Shown one piece after another: positions 7,634 to 16,800 of a stretch of 56,201 nt of DNA. The stretch comes from an uncultured Collinsella sp. GTDB lineage: Bacteria > Actinomycetota > Coriobacteriia > Coriobacteriales > Coriobacteriaceae. The DNA is taken from assembly GCA_900541055.1 (NCBI GenBank), contig UQHZ01000014.1, positions 1 to 56,201 of the forward strand, written 5' to 3'. The notes beneath the pieces are model-generated. The model was not told where the DNA came from and ran no database searches. It saw only the letters and a list, made by a program, of their open reading frames with translations. The translations under genes and the position numbers were made by a program. Position 1 is the first letter of the stretch, and each line of letters opens with the position of its first letter.

Positions 7634-8716
7634 CTATCGCACGAAGTACCAGGGGCTTTCCTGCACGGTGGGCTCCAGCGCGATGCCGGTGCGCTCGCGG
7701 AACAGATCCATGTCCTGCGATTTCTCCGTCCACCACGCGTTGGGCTTAAAGGTCATGCTCTCAACGATATGGCCGACAAAGGCGCTGTTGCGCAGCTTGG
7801 AGAAATCGGTGTTCATAATCAGGATGGACGCGAGCACCAGCACGATGCCCAGGACCTTGATCGCGCCGGCGGGCTCGGCATAGATGCCAATACCCACCAG
7901 TACGGTGACGACCGTCTCGAAAGACATTACGACGGGAACTTTCGATGTCTCGAGCCCCATGGACAGACCCTGCATATACAAGATGTAAGCCACGGCTGTG
8001 GGGATGAGTCCAAAGCCAAGGAACAACAGCAGCAGCTGTGGCGACATTGCCGCGGCGACATCCGGCCATGGAGCCGCGATAGCTGCCATAACCGCACCGC
8101 CAAAAACAAGACCCCAAAACGTGACAGCCAGCGGGTGGACCGTCTTGGTTGCTATCCGGCTAAACACTGCGAGCGACGCACCGCAAAGGCCTGCAATCAC
8201 GCCCGACGTGACGCCCCAAACCGAAAAATGGAAACCGGAAAGGTCGCCATTGGTCACTGCAAGTACACAGCCACCTATGTTAAAAGCGATGGCAACGAGC
8301 TTGTTGGGGGTCACGTCCTCGCGATAAAGCACGCGGCCGAGCACGACGCCAAACACCGGCGAGGTATAGAGCAGCACCGAGGCCGTGGACATGCCGACCT
8401 CGCCCATGCACTCGTAATAGCAGGTGTTGGCGGCGGCCAGGCCGACGATACCGACAAGCGCGCAGGGAACAAGCTCTTTAGGGCTTGCCTTGAACAGTGT
8501 CAGCGGACCCTGAGCCACGGTAGACCCCTCACCCGGACGGCAGCCCATAAACATCAGGACCGGCGCCAAGATAAGCGCTCCGACCAACAAGCGAAAGGCA
8601 GCCATGCTCTGGGACGAAACGCCCATGGCCGAGATGCCGTTTACAAAGATTCCGATGCTGCCCCACATAAGCGCGGCGATCAGCACCAGCACATAGCCCA
8701 GATTGCTTTTCTTCAA
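7634..8716 (-). CDS. DMT-superfamily (EamA) permease
   Basis: The 360-aa protein has ten predicted membrane segments in two EamA repeats. The first runs from GYVLVLIAALMWGSIGIF, the second from FHFSVWGVTSGVIAGLCGASLAVFS. A soluble C-terminal tail of about 55 residues is longer than typical. I prefer the TTG start at 8716, because GAGGAGG lies five bases upstream; a GTG at 8752 has no such site. DMT permeases move amino acids, metabolites or drugs. The shared CGTTATA motif suggests co-control with the PTS operon, so export of the amine released by the deglycase is a reasonable but untested idea. Confidence 0.85.
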   Translation of the reverse strand: MKKSNLGYVLVLIAALMWGSIGIFVNGISAMGVSSQSMAAFRLLVGALILAPVLMFMGCRPGEGSTVAQGPLTLFKASPKELVPCALVGIVGLAAANTCYYECMGEVGMSTASVLLYTSPVFGVVLGRVLYREDVTPNKLVAIAFNIGGCVLAVTNGDLSGFHFSVWGVTSGVIAGLCGASLAVFSRIATKTVHPLAVTFWGLVFGGAVMAAIAAPWPDVAAAMSPQLLLLFLGFGLIPTAVAYILYMQGLSMGLETSKVPVVMSFETVVTVLVGIGIYAEPAGAIKVLGIVLVLASILIMNTDFSKLRNSAFVGHIVESMTFKPNAWWTEKSQDMDLFRERTGIALEPTVQESPWYFVR

Positions 8717-8756
8717 CGCAGCCTCCTCGGTATTGTTTCCAATATGTTTCACACTA

Positions 8757-8772
8757 CGTTATAGTCGTTATA
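8757..8772. promoter_or_regulatory. Tandem CGTTATA operator candidate
   Basis: CGTTATA occurs at 8757-8763 and again at 8766-8772 on the plus strand. A similar pair lies upstream of the PTS operon. It lies 40-56 bases upstream of the DMT start, where a GntR repressor could overlap the promoter. Confidence 0.5.
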
Positions 8773-8830
8773 TACATTTTTCAAGACACAAATCGGCAGA
8801 CGGGAAAATCTGCTCTACCGCTACAACCCA

Positions 8831-8905
8831 TTGGTGCAAAGGGGTCAGGTTCATATGCGCCAACTTGGTGCAAAGTAACCTGTCCCCAATGACTAGGACT
8901 GTCCC
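8831..8905. repeat. Degenerate TGTCCCC-family inverted repeat
   Basis: GGGGTCAGGTT (8841-8851) pairs with AACCTGTCCCC (8877-8887) with one mismatch. TTGGTGCAAAG is directly repeated at 8831 and 8865. GACTGTCCCC follows. With copy A2 this fills the gap between the DMT gene and the second SIS gene; I see no gene here. Confidence 0.6.
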
Positions 8906-8969
8906 CAAGTGCCGAACGTCTCCAAGTGCCGCATCTGGGCCAAGGCGACGCCGATGCTTTGGCAACGCC

Positions 8970-9114
8970 AGCGAAAACCCACCTGAGCGAGCAAGGTGCC
9001 TTGAAGCGAAGCGGCATTGACCTTCTGGTCATGCCGCTGAAGCTGAAAGGCAGATTGCCGCTCAGGTGGGTTTGCAGCGTCGAGCCGTTACGGCGTTTGG
9101 TAAAACGCCGTAAC
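8970..9114. repeat. Family A structured repeat, copy A2
   Basis: AAACCCACCTGAGCG (8975-8989) pairs perfectly with 9059-9073; a bulged A and GCAA/TTGC extend the stem. The inner hairpin is AGCGGCATTGACC-TTCT-GGTCATGCCGCT (9010-9038). A further hairpin GTTACGGCGTTT/AAACGCCGTAAC (9087-9098/9103-9114) touches the stop codon of the SIS gene. Read on the minus strand, the outer stem ends in GTTTTC, so terminator function is possible. Confidence 0.85.
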
Positions 9115-10106
9115 TAATAATCCAGCTTCCACATGTAACGGCGCGTCATGTAGTCCTTGTGGGTAACGGCAGAAAGCGCGCGCATGTAAACGTTGTTGAG
9201 GATCGGGGCGAAAATCAGGTGGTTGAAGTACTCGCTCACGCTGTCCTTGATGTCGTTGAGGCCAAGCTCCTTGGCATCGAGCTGATAGACGCGCTCGCCA
9301 CCGTACTGGTTGACGAAGCGGATGCCGCGCTCGTCGTTGCAGCGGCTGCGGCCGACGCTGATGAGCTGGAACAGCGAGGTGCGCTTGTCCAGAATCTCGA
9401 AAGGACCGTGGAAGAAGTCGCAGGTGTTGATGGTGCAGGAGTCAATCTGCAGCATCTCCTGCACGTTGCAGATGCTAAAGACGTAGGCGGCACCAAAGAG
9501 CGGACCTTGAGCCATCACGTTGATGCAGGGCTTGTCGGCGTTCTGCTCGGCCCACTTGGCAGCAAGCGGACGAGTGTACTCGACGGCCTTGCGATAGATG
9601 GGGTCGACCAAGTCGAACGCGGCCATAGCGGTCTCGTACTCGGCATAGCCCTCGGTCTGCTGCGTGAGCTCCATGGCAATCATGGTCACGACGGCGGAGT
9701 TGGTACGGCCCATGCAGGACTCGTCGACGGCCAGGCTGTCATACTGGATCTTGTAGTCGCAGACCTCGGTGAGGCCGGACTCGTCGACATAGATGGCGAT
9801 GGTGCTGGCGCCGTGGTCCTTGGCGACCTGGGCGGCGACGATGGTCTCCTTGGTGCCGCGCATGGACACGACGACGGCCAGGGTGTTCTCGTTAACGTAG
9901 GCAGGGGTTGCGTGCACGAACTCGTTGCTGGTGTAGCTGGAGCTCACGACCTGCGTGGCCTCGTGCTCCATAAAGTACTGGGCAGGATAGTTGCCGCCGT
10001 TGGATCCGCCGGCGCCAATCCACACGACGCGCTTGATGCCGCCCTTGTCTGCCTTGTCAGCCAAAACCTGGGAGACGACATCCTTAACCTGTTCCTGAGT
10101 AGTCAT
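9114..10106 (-). CDS. SIS-domain protein, second deglycase-like paralogue
   Basis: The 330-aa protein is a paralogue of the SIS protein at 3666. It has WIGAGGSNGGNYPAQYF in the first SIS fold, SMRGTKETIVAAQ as the second sugar-phosphate loop, and an almost identical end (RRYMWKLDY). In the segment aligned to GEYFHGPFE it reads CDFFHGPFE, so the acidic residue is Asp instead of Glu. In Salmonella the gfr system likewise uses two SIS deglycases with different substrates. The gene is single, divergent from the gntR gene at 10312, and ends at copy A2. Deglycase activity is inferred; the Glu to Asp change leaves room for another substrate. Confidence 0.7.
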   Translation of the reverse strand: MTTQEQVKDVVSQVLADKADKGGIKRVVWIGAGGSNGGNYPAQYFMEHEATQVVSSSYTSNEFVHATPAYVNENTLAVVVSMRGTKETIVAAQVAKDHGASTIAIYVDESGLTEVCDYKIQYDSLAVDESCMGRTNSAVVTMIAMELTQQTEGYAEYETAMAAFDLVDPIYRKAVEYTRPLAAKWAEQNADKPCINVMAQGPLFGAAYVFSICNVQEMLQIDSCTINTCDFFHGPFEILDKRTSLFQLISVGRSRCNDERGIRFVNQYGGERVYQLDAKELGLNDIKDSVSEYFNHLIFAPILNNVYMRALSAVTHKDYMTRRYMWKLDY

Positions 10107-10311
10107 CGTGCATCAGCCTTTCTTCTCGTTTGATGCTCTCGATGGCATACAAGTTACATATATGTTTTGGTTATGTCGACTAGTTGTATGCTATATTTGT
10201 CTTAGAATTTTTACTGGTAAGGTTTTCGGTAATCCATTACCAGCGGTTTTGTTGTCATATTGGATACATGCTTTGTTCGGTAAGCATATAAGTTAGATAC
10301 AGGTTGATCGA
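10107..10311. promoter_or_regulatory. Divergent promoter region between SIS and gntR genes
   Basis: This 205-bp AT-rich stretch holds the inverted repeat GCATACAA (10143-10150) / TTGTATGC (10184-10191). A related ATACATGC...GCATATAAGTTAGATAC lies close to the gntR start. I infer operators for the GntR regulator controlling both directions. Confidence 0.5.
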
Positions 10312-11034
10312 ATGAGCGCTTCGTCGAAAAAGAACTTGGCCCAATACGAGCGCTTGGCGGGCATGCTGCGTGACCGCATCGCCGCCGGCGTCTACGCGCG
10401 CGAAGACAAGCTGCCGTCCGAGATGGAACTCATGGACGAATCGGGGCTGTCGCGCAGCACCGTGCGCCATGCCCTTAAGGTGCTCGTTGATGAGGGTCTG
10501 GTTCGAACCGAGCGCGGGCGCGGCGCCTTTGTGGCCGACACGCCCGCGCTCCACGAGAACAACCTGGTGTTTTCGAGCTATACGGCGCAGGTCCAGGGTC
10601 AGGGCATGAAGCCCACCACGCGCACGGTGGACTCGGGCTTTACCAAGGCGGGCGGCAGCATAGCTAAGTTCTTTGATGCCGCCGTGGGCAGCAAGCTCGT
10701 CAAACTTGTCCGCCTGCGTTATCTGGACGATGCGCCGCTGTGCTTGGAGACCACCTACCTGCCGCCAAGCTTCGAGACGCTCATCGATCGTGATATCAAC
10801 GGTTCGCTCTACGCCACGCTGCGTCAAGAATTCCATCGCGCGCCGGCACAGGGGCACAAGACCTTTGAGGTGTGCTATGCCTCGCAAAACGAGGCGTTTT
10901 TGCTCAACGTTGAGCGCGGGCAGGCGCTGATTCTGATCACCGACTACGTCTACGACACCGACGGCCGACCGCTCCATGTCTCCAAGCGCATCCAGCGCAC
11001 CGACCGCGCCAAATACACCGAACCCATCGGCTAA
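10312..11034 (+). CDS. GntR/HutC-family regulator with UTRA domain
   Basis: The 240-aa protein has a GntR winged helix (about 8-78; LPSEMELMDESGLSRSTVRHA and ERGRGAFV) and a UTRA domain (about 95-238). It is the only plus-strand gene in the first 37 kb. Its position opposite the second SIS gene suggests that gene as the main target, with the effector probably a phosphorylated sugar conjugate. The binding site before ATG is weak (CAGGTTGATCGA), so expression is probably low. It differs clearly from the regulator at 650 and is not a recent duplicate. Confidence 0.87.
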   Translation: MSASSKKNLAQYERLAGMLRDRIAAGVYAREDKLPSEMELMDESGLSRSTVRHALKVLVDEGLVRTERGRGAFVADTPALHENNLVFSSYTAQVQGQGMKPTTRTVDSGFTKAGGSIAKFFDAAVGSKLVKLVRLRYLDDAPLCLETTYLPPSFETLIDRDINGSLYATLRQEFHRAPAQGHKTFEVCYASQNEAFLLNVERGQALILITDYVYDTDGRPLHVSKRIQRTDRAKYTEPIG

Positions 11035-11055
11035 CCTGCCAAAATAAACCTGTCC

Positions 11056-11646
11056 CTAAATGGTAGGTTTGGGGAGGTCGGGGAACCAGGTTGGTTTGGG
11101 TTGGTTGGACGTGCGCTCGGCCAGGACCAACTCCATCCAGCACATGTCGTACCAGCGGCCAAACTTTTGGGCACAGCGATCGAAGGCGCCCACCAAGCGA
11201 TATCCCATATGGGCATGGAAGTCCTGGCTATTGTGCGTTAGATACTCGTCGTCCTTGTCGTGCGGCACGGCGATGAGCGCGCACATATTGGTGATGCCCA
11301 TCGCGATTAGGCACTGCTTGAGCGCATCGTGCAGCTTGCGACCCAGCCCGCCATGGCGCACATCGCGTGCCAGGTAGATCGACGTCTCGACCGACCAGTC
11401 GTATGCCTCGCGGCTGTTAAGCGGACTCACGTAGGCATAGCCTACCGGACGCCCGTCCAACTCCATCACCAAATACGGATAGCGCTTGAGCGTACGCTCG
11501 ATGCGCCCGGCGAACTCCTCAACGCTCGGCACCTCGTATTCGCAGGTAATCGCCGTCTGGCGCACATACGGCTCATAGATGGCAAGCAACGCCGGCGCAT
11601 CATCGGGCGTCGCCAGGCGAATCGTCGGCTCGGACATCTCGGTCAT
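11056..11646 (-). CDS. GNAT-family N-acetyltransferase (PAT/Bar-like)
   Basis: The 196-aa protein begins TIRLATPDDAPALLAIYEPYV and has the acetyl-CoA loop region RHGGLGRKLHDAL and FHAHMGYRLVG, typical of phosphinothricin-acetyltransferase-like GNATs that acetylate amino groups of small molecules. The last 18 residues are Pro/Trp/Lys-rich and run into a TGTCCC-type repeat (11046-11070), so the tail was probably acquired by repeat insertion over the old stop. ATG at 11646 follows GGGGAGAAGGG; the in-frame ATG at 11637 is also possible. The substrate is unknown. Confidence 0.8.
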   Translation of the reverse strand: MTEMSEPTIRLATPDDAPALLAIYEPYVRQTAITCEYEVPSVEEFAGRIERTLKRYPYLVMELDGRPVGYAYVSPLNSREAYDWSVETSIYLARDVRHGGLGRKLHDALKQCLIAMGITNMCALIAVPHDKDDEYLTHNSQDFHAHMGYRLVGAFDRCAQKFGRWYDMCWMELVLAERTSNQPKPTWFPDLPKPTI

Positions 11647-11670
11647 ACAACCCTTCTCCCCAAAAGCAAA

Positions 11671-11705
11671 GGCCGCCCTGCGCCAAACCCAAGCGCAAGG
11701 CGGCC
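11671..11705 (-). terminator. Rho-independent terminator of the threonine aldolase gene
   Basis: On the minus strand GGCCGCCTTGCGC pairs with GCGCAGGGCGGCC, followed by TTTGCTTTT. It lies 18 bases past the stop at 11723. Confidence 0.85.
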
Positions 11706-11722
11706 CTCTTCGTCACGTCAAC

Positions 11723-12748
11723 CTACAGAACCGCCGCTAACGCGTCGATGTCCTCCTGCGTCGTGGCCCAGCTGGTGCAAAAGCGCACCACTGTATGAGT
11801 ATCGTCGTACTTTTCCCAGTACTCGATCGCCGCATGCTCGCGAATGCGGGCCATATCCTCGTTGGGCAGAATCACGAACTGCTGGTTGGTCGGCGTCTCC
11901 AAGAAGAACTGGTAACCGTGCTCGTGCAGCACGCGGCGCAGCGCCTGAGCCGTCTCGATCGCCTGTCGACCAATCTCAAAATACAGGCCATCGGTAAAAA
12001 GCGCCTCAAACTGGACGCCCGTCAGGCGGCCCTTGGCCAACAGCGCGCCGTGTTGCTTAATGCGCGGAATGGGGTGCGCCGGGGCGTGCATGCCGCAGAA
12101 CACCACGGCCTCGCCGCAGAGCGCGCCGCACTTGGTGCCGCCGATGTAGAACACGTCACACAGCTGCGCCAGCTCGGGCAGGGTAATGTCGCACTCATCG
12201 GCCGCCAGCGCATAGGCCAGGCGGGCGCCATCCACAAACAGCGGAATCTGGCGCTTCTGGCACACCGCATGAATCGCCGCGAGCTCGGCCTTGGAGTACA
12301 GCGTGCCGTACTCGGTCGATAGACTCACGTACACGGCGCCCGGGAACACCGTGTGCTCGTAGCTCTCATTTTCGTAGAACACCTGGATATAGCTCTCGAG
12401 GTCCTCGGCGTGCATCTTGCCCTCGTAGCCGGGGATGGTGAGCACCTTGTGGCCGCCAAACTCAATGGCGCCCGCCTCATGGCAGGCGACGTGGCCAGTC
12501 TCGGCAGCAACGACGCCCTCGTAGGGCGCAAGCAGCATATCAATCACCGTCGCGTTGGCCTGCGTGCCGCCCACCAGAAAAAACACGTCGGCATCGGGGG
12601 CCTGGCAGGCCTCGCGAATAAGTTGCTTGGCACGCTCGGTATGCGCATCGGTACCGTAGCCGGGCTGCGGCTCCATATTGGTGTCGACGAGCGCCTGCAG
12701 CACTGCCGGGTGTGCGCCGTGGGAATAATCGTTGTTGAACGCGAGCAT
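11723..12748 (-). CDS. Low-specificity threonine aldolase family PLP enzyme
   Basis: The 341-aa protein has the beta-eliminating lyase/threonine aldolase fold. Visible are the start AFNNDYSHGAHPAVLQAL, the loop FLVGGTQANATVI that holds PLP phosphate, the aspartate in PLFVDGARLAYAL, and the PLP-binding lysine in FYIGGTKCGAL. Such enzymes cleave L-threonine or L-allo-threonine to glycine and acetaldehyde. Length is normal for the family. It forms its own unit, ending at the terminator at 11671. Other beta-hydroxy amino acids may be substrates. Confidence 0.87.
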   Translation of the reverse strand: MLAFNNDYSHGAHPAVLQALVDTNMEPQPGYGTDAHTERAKQLIREACQAPDADVFFLVGGTQANATVIDMLLAPYEGVVAAETGHVACHEAGAIEFGGHKVLTIPGYEGKMHAEDLESYIQVFYENESYEHTVFPGAVYVSLSTEYGTLYSKAELAAIHAVCQKRQIPLFVDGARLAYALAADECDITLPELAQLCDVFYIGGTKCGALCGEAVVFCGMHAPAHPIPRIKQHGALLAKGRLTGVQFEALFTDGLYFEIGRQAIETAQALRRVLHEHGYQFFLETPTNQQFVILPNEDMARIREHAAIEYWEKYDDTHTVVRFCTSWATTQEDIDALAAVL

Positions 12749-12793
12749 GGCAATCCTCTCTTACCGGGTATCGGCCAGATGATTCAAACGGAG

Positions 12794-13657
12794 CTATTGT
12801 ACGCCGTTGGGATAGGCAATGCGCGCGGCGAGACACTCAAGCGCCAGCACCAGGGCAAAGCCGCAGCTCACGTCGCTCAAAAAGTGTGCGCCGATCACGA
12901 TGCGGCCAAACGCGACGAGCGCCGCGACCACAGCCGCCGTCCAAAAGACCACCCGGCGGCGCGACGGCTTTTCCTTAAAGGCCGCCGCGGGAAGCCCGGC
13001 GAGCATGAGGCCAATCGCCGCATGCGCGGTGTGTCCACTCGCGAACGACTTAAAGCCGTCCTTGACTACACCGGCGGCAATATAGGCCCACTTGTCGGGG
13101 TTGCCGATTACCCACCACGGCTGAAACTCGAGCCCCTGCGTCACCTCGATCACGCGCATGCGCGGGCGCGACCACAGCGGCTTGACGATCACGTTGAGGA
13201 TAATGGCCTGAGCGACCCACACGGCAAGCACCATCAACGCCCAGCGCGTGAGCTCGTCGGGCTCGGTCGCGCGCGTGAGGCGATAGACGACAAGGTTAGC
13301 GGCGATGACCAGCACAAACGTCAGCACCAACTGAACCGCGATGAGTTTGCCGCCAACCCGCAGGGACGAAACGATCTCGTAGCCGGCCAGGCCAACGTTG
13401 ACGAGGATGCCGAGCACGGCGAGCCATTTGCTCCCTCTGGAATCGGGGCGTGCCGAGCGCACGAGCATAACGCCCGCGATGCTCGCCGTCAGCTCGAACG
13501 GCAGCTCGCCGGCCGCCTCGATAAAGCGGCCGTACATGCTGCCGACGTTGAACAGCGCGCTCGAGATCTGATAATCGAAGAAACTGCCCACGCCCAGGCA
13601 AAGGCACAGGACAACCGCGATAATGGCGACATCTTTCTTATAGATGTATCCGAACAT
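12794..13657 (-). CDS. PAP2-family membrane phosphatase
   Basis: The 287-aa protein has seven or eight hydrophobic segments. All three PAP2 motifs are present: K(X6)RP in KPLWSRPR, the SGH motif in SFASGHTAHA, and the R(X5)H(X3)D motif in FGRIVIGAHFLSDV. Family members dephosphorylate lipid phosphates such as phosphatidic acid, phosphatidylglycerol phosphate or undecaprenyl pyrophosphate. The start at 13657 follows GAAAGGAAAGC; longer frames run into the repeat behind mfd. Which lipid is used cannot be told from the sequence. Confidence 0.87.
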   Translation of the reverse strand: MFGYIYKKDVAIIAVVLCLCLGVGSFFDYQISSALFNVGSMYGRFIEAAGELPFELTASIAGVMLVRSARPDSRGSKWLAVLGILVNVGLAGYEIVSSLRVGGKLIAVQLVLTFVLVIAANLVVYRLTRATEPDELTRWALMVLAVWVAQAIILNVIVKPLWSRPRMRVIEVTQGLEFQPWWVIGNPDKWAYIAAGVVKDGFKSFASGHTAHAAIGLMLAGLPAAAFKEKPSRRRVVFWTAAVVAALVAFGRIVIGAHFLSDVSCGFALVLALECLAARIAYPNGVQ

Positions 13658-13736
13658 GCTTTCCTTTCGGTCGGGCGAAGGGTCGACCCGCAACGTGGTG
13701 GGGCAAAGATAGCTTTGTCCCATAAATACCCTTACA

Positions 13737-13871
13737 GGTTGAGCATAAGTGAGCGAAAACGTTCCATTTGTGGCAAGGTGGCCCGAAGGAGGAGGGAAGC
13801 GTACTTGCGTACGCGACCGACGAGTGAGGGTCAGATTGCCCAAATGGAGCGTTTGCAGCGTCGACCCGTTA
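13737..13871. repeat. Family A structured repeat, copy A3
   Basis: AAACGTTCCATTTG (13757-13770) pairs with 13841-13854 with one G-U pair; the stem continues as GGCAA/TTGCC past one bulge. The inner hairpin is GCGTAC-TTGC-GTACGC (13799-13814). The left flank GGTTGAGCATAAGTGAGCG and right flank GCAGCGTCGACCCG match other copies. The right end abuts the mfd stop codon at 13869. A separate short hairpin lies just outside at 13702-13721. Confidence 0.85.
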
Positions 13872-16800
13872 GTCGTCGTCGCTGGCACCCAGCTGCTGCA
13901 GCAGCATGAGCGCCGCGGCCACGGGGCCGGTGCCGTCGTTGGCGTCGAGGCCGCGACCCAGGCCGCTGCCCGCGCCGGCACCCGCCTTGTAGGGCACCGA
14001 CAGCTTGCGGCTCTTGGGGAAGTTCACCGCGCCATAGCGGGTCTTAAGCTCAAAGGCCACCTTCTTGGGCACGTCTACGCCCAAAAACGTGATGCGGCCG
14101 CCACTGAGCGTGACGCTCTCGAGCCCCAGACGCTCGCCGCGGATACGGATGCGCGCGCGGTTGAACAGGTTGAGTCCCGCCAACGGCAGCTCACCATGCG
14201 CGGCCTCGGTCTCTTCCTGCACCTCGTCGATGCTCTCCAGGTCCTCGGCCGCCGCGAGCTTACGGTACACGAGCACGCGCTGATCCACCGCCGGCAGGTA
14301 CTCCTCGGACAAGAAGTAGTCGGCCGGCAGGTTAATACCCACGCTCGCCGCCTCCACGCCGGCGTCGTCATCGCCGCGCGCCTCGGCCACGGCCTGGCCC
14401 AACATCTGCGTAAACAGGTCAAAGCCCACGCTCGACAGGTTGCCGTGCTGCTCGGCGCCCATAAGCGAGCCGGCACCGCGAATCTCCAGGTCGCGCATGG
14501 CGATGCGCATGCCGCTGCCCAGGTCCTGGAACTCGGAAAGTGCGGTCAGGCGCGCCGTGGCCTCCTCGGTGAGTGGCAGCTCGCCCGGGAACATAAAGTA
14601 CGCGTAGGCCTGCGTGGCAGAGCGGCCCACGCGGCCCTTGAGCTGGTAGAGCTGCGCCAGGCCCAGACGCTGCGAATCCTCGATGATGAGCGTGTTGGCG
14701 GTCGCGTTGTCGATGCCGCTCTCCACAATGGTCGTGGCGATGAGCACGTCGATCTTTTTGGTCGCGAACTCGATCATCACGTCCTCGACCTCGCGCGGGC
14801 TCATCTTGCCGTGCGCCACGCCCACGCGCGCCTCGGGCGCGGCCTCGTGCACGCGCGCCACGGCATCGTCGATGGTCTTGACGCGGTTGGACACGTAGTA
14901 CACCTGGCCGCCGCGACCCACCTCCAGGCGAATCGCCGCGCTCACCACATCGGGGTCGTACTCCCCCACGTGCACGATCACGGGGCGACGCCCGGTGGGC
15001 GGCGTCGTGATCAGGCTCATGTCGCGCACGCCGCTCGTGGCCATCTGCATGGTTCGCGGAATCGGCGTTGCCGAAAGCGTGAGCACGTCAATCTGCTCGC
15101 GCAGGTTCTTGAGCTGTTCCTTGTGCTGCACGCCAAAGCGCTGTTCCTCGTCGATGATCACCAGGCCCAGGTTCTTGGGGTTCACATCGGCCGAAAGCAG
15201 ACGGTGGGTGCCGATGAGCACATCGATCGTGCCCTCGGCAAACGCCTTGAGCGCGCGCTTCTGCTGTGCCGGCGTGCGGAAGCGGCTGAGCACCTCGACC
15301 TCAAGGCCAAACGGGGCAAAACGCTCAAAGAACGTCTCGTAGTGCTGCTGGGCCAGAATGGTCGTGGGGCAGAGCACCATGACCTGGCGACCGGAGTCCA
15401 CGCACTTAAACGCCGCGCGCAGGGCGACCTCGGTCTTGCCAAAGCCCACGTCGCCGCACAGCAGGCGGTCCATGGGCTTGGGCGCCTCCATATCAGCCTT
15501 GATGTCGGCGATGGCCTCCAGCTGGTCGCGCGTCTCGTCGTAAGGAAAGCTCTCCTCCATCTCGATCTGCTCGGGCGTGTCGGGCGGGCAGGCGATACCG
15601 GTAATCGACGAGCGGCGCGTATACAGATCGACCAGGTCGAACGCCAGCTTTTTGGCGTTTTTGCGCGCCTTGTTGGTGGCGCGCGTCCAGTCGGCGGTGT
15701 TGAGCCTGGTCAGGCGCGGCTTGTCGCCGTCGGGGCCAACATAGCGTGTGATGCGGTCGACCTGCTCAAGCGGCACGTAGAGCTTGTCGCCGTCGGCATA
15801 TTCCAGCAAAAAGTAGTCGCGCTCCTTGCCGCCCACTTCTTGGCGCGCGATCTCGCTAAAGAGCGCGATGCCGTGAGTGGCGTGCACCACGTAGTCGCCC
15901 GGCTTAAACGGGAAGGTGATCTGCGTAATGTCAACCTTGCGGCGGCTGCGCGCGCGGTTGGCGTCCATGCGGGCGTTGAGGTCGGCGATCGAGAACACGG
16001 CCAGGTTGGCATCGGGCACCACCACGCCCTGCGGCAAGGCAGCATCGACAAAGGTCACGCGTCCGCGCGAGATGGTGGGCACGGCGGCACCGGCGGCAGC
16101 CTGGGCGGCACCCGCCTCGAGCGAGCGGGCGTTGAGTGCGTCGGCCTTACGCTCGCGAATGGAAGCGTGGGCCTCCTGGCGTGCGGCACGGTCGGCGGAA
16201 TCCGCCGCTGCCACGCGCACGCGATCGCCGATAGCGCCGGCATTTTCGGGCGCCGCGGTCAGCGATTCCTCAAAGGTAATGCCCTCGTCGCCAAAGGTGA
16301 GCTCCATCGACTCACGCGCGCCGCGGTCGGGAATGGCAAACACGCAGGCATAGCGCTTGCCCACGACCTCCTGGATGCGCGTCATAAAACGGTTGTCCGA
16401 GCCCGCGATGGCAGGCTGCTCAATCTTGAGCTCGGCCGTCACCGCACCGCCGGCACGAATGAGGCTCACGTAGTTCAGGCGCTGCTGGGCACCAAAATCG
16501 AGCTGTTGAGCGCGCACGTACAGACCGTCCAGGCGGTCAATCCCCGCCTCGCCGGCACGGGCCTCGATATCCTCGTAGGCACGCAGGCAGTCGTCGAACA
16601 GCGAGCGCGGCTCGGACAAAACCACGAGTGCCTTGCCGCTCACGTGCGCCAACGGGCTCACGGTCTGGCCGTACATCACCGGCAAAAAGCGGTCGAGCTC
16701 GGGCGTGACGATACGTGCATCCACCATCTCGAGCAGCGCCGCCAGCTTGCTGTCGTCCTGGCTGGCGCGGTAGAGCGCCACGTGCATGTTGTGGACGGCG

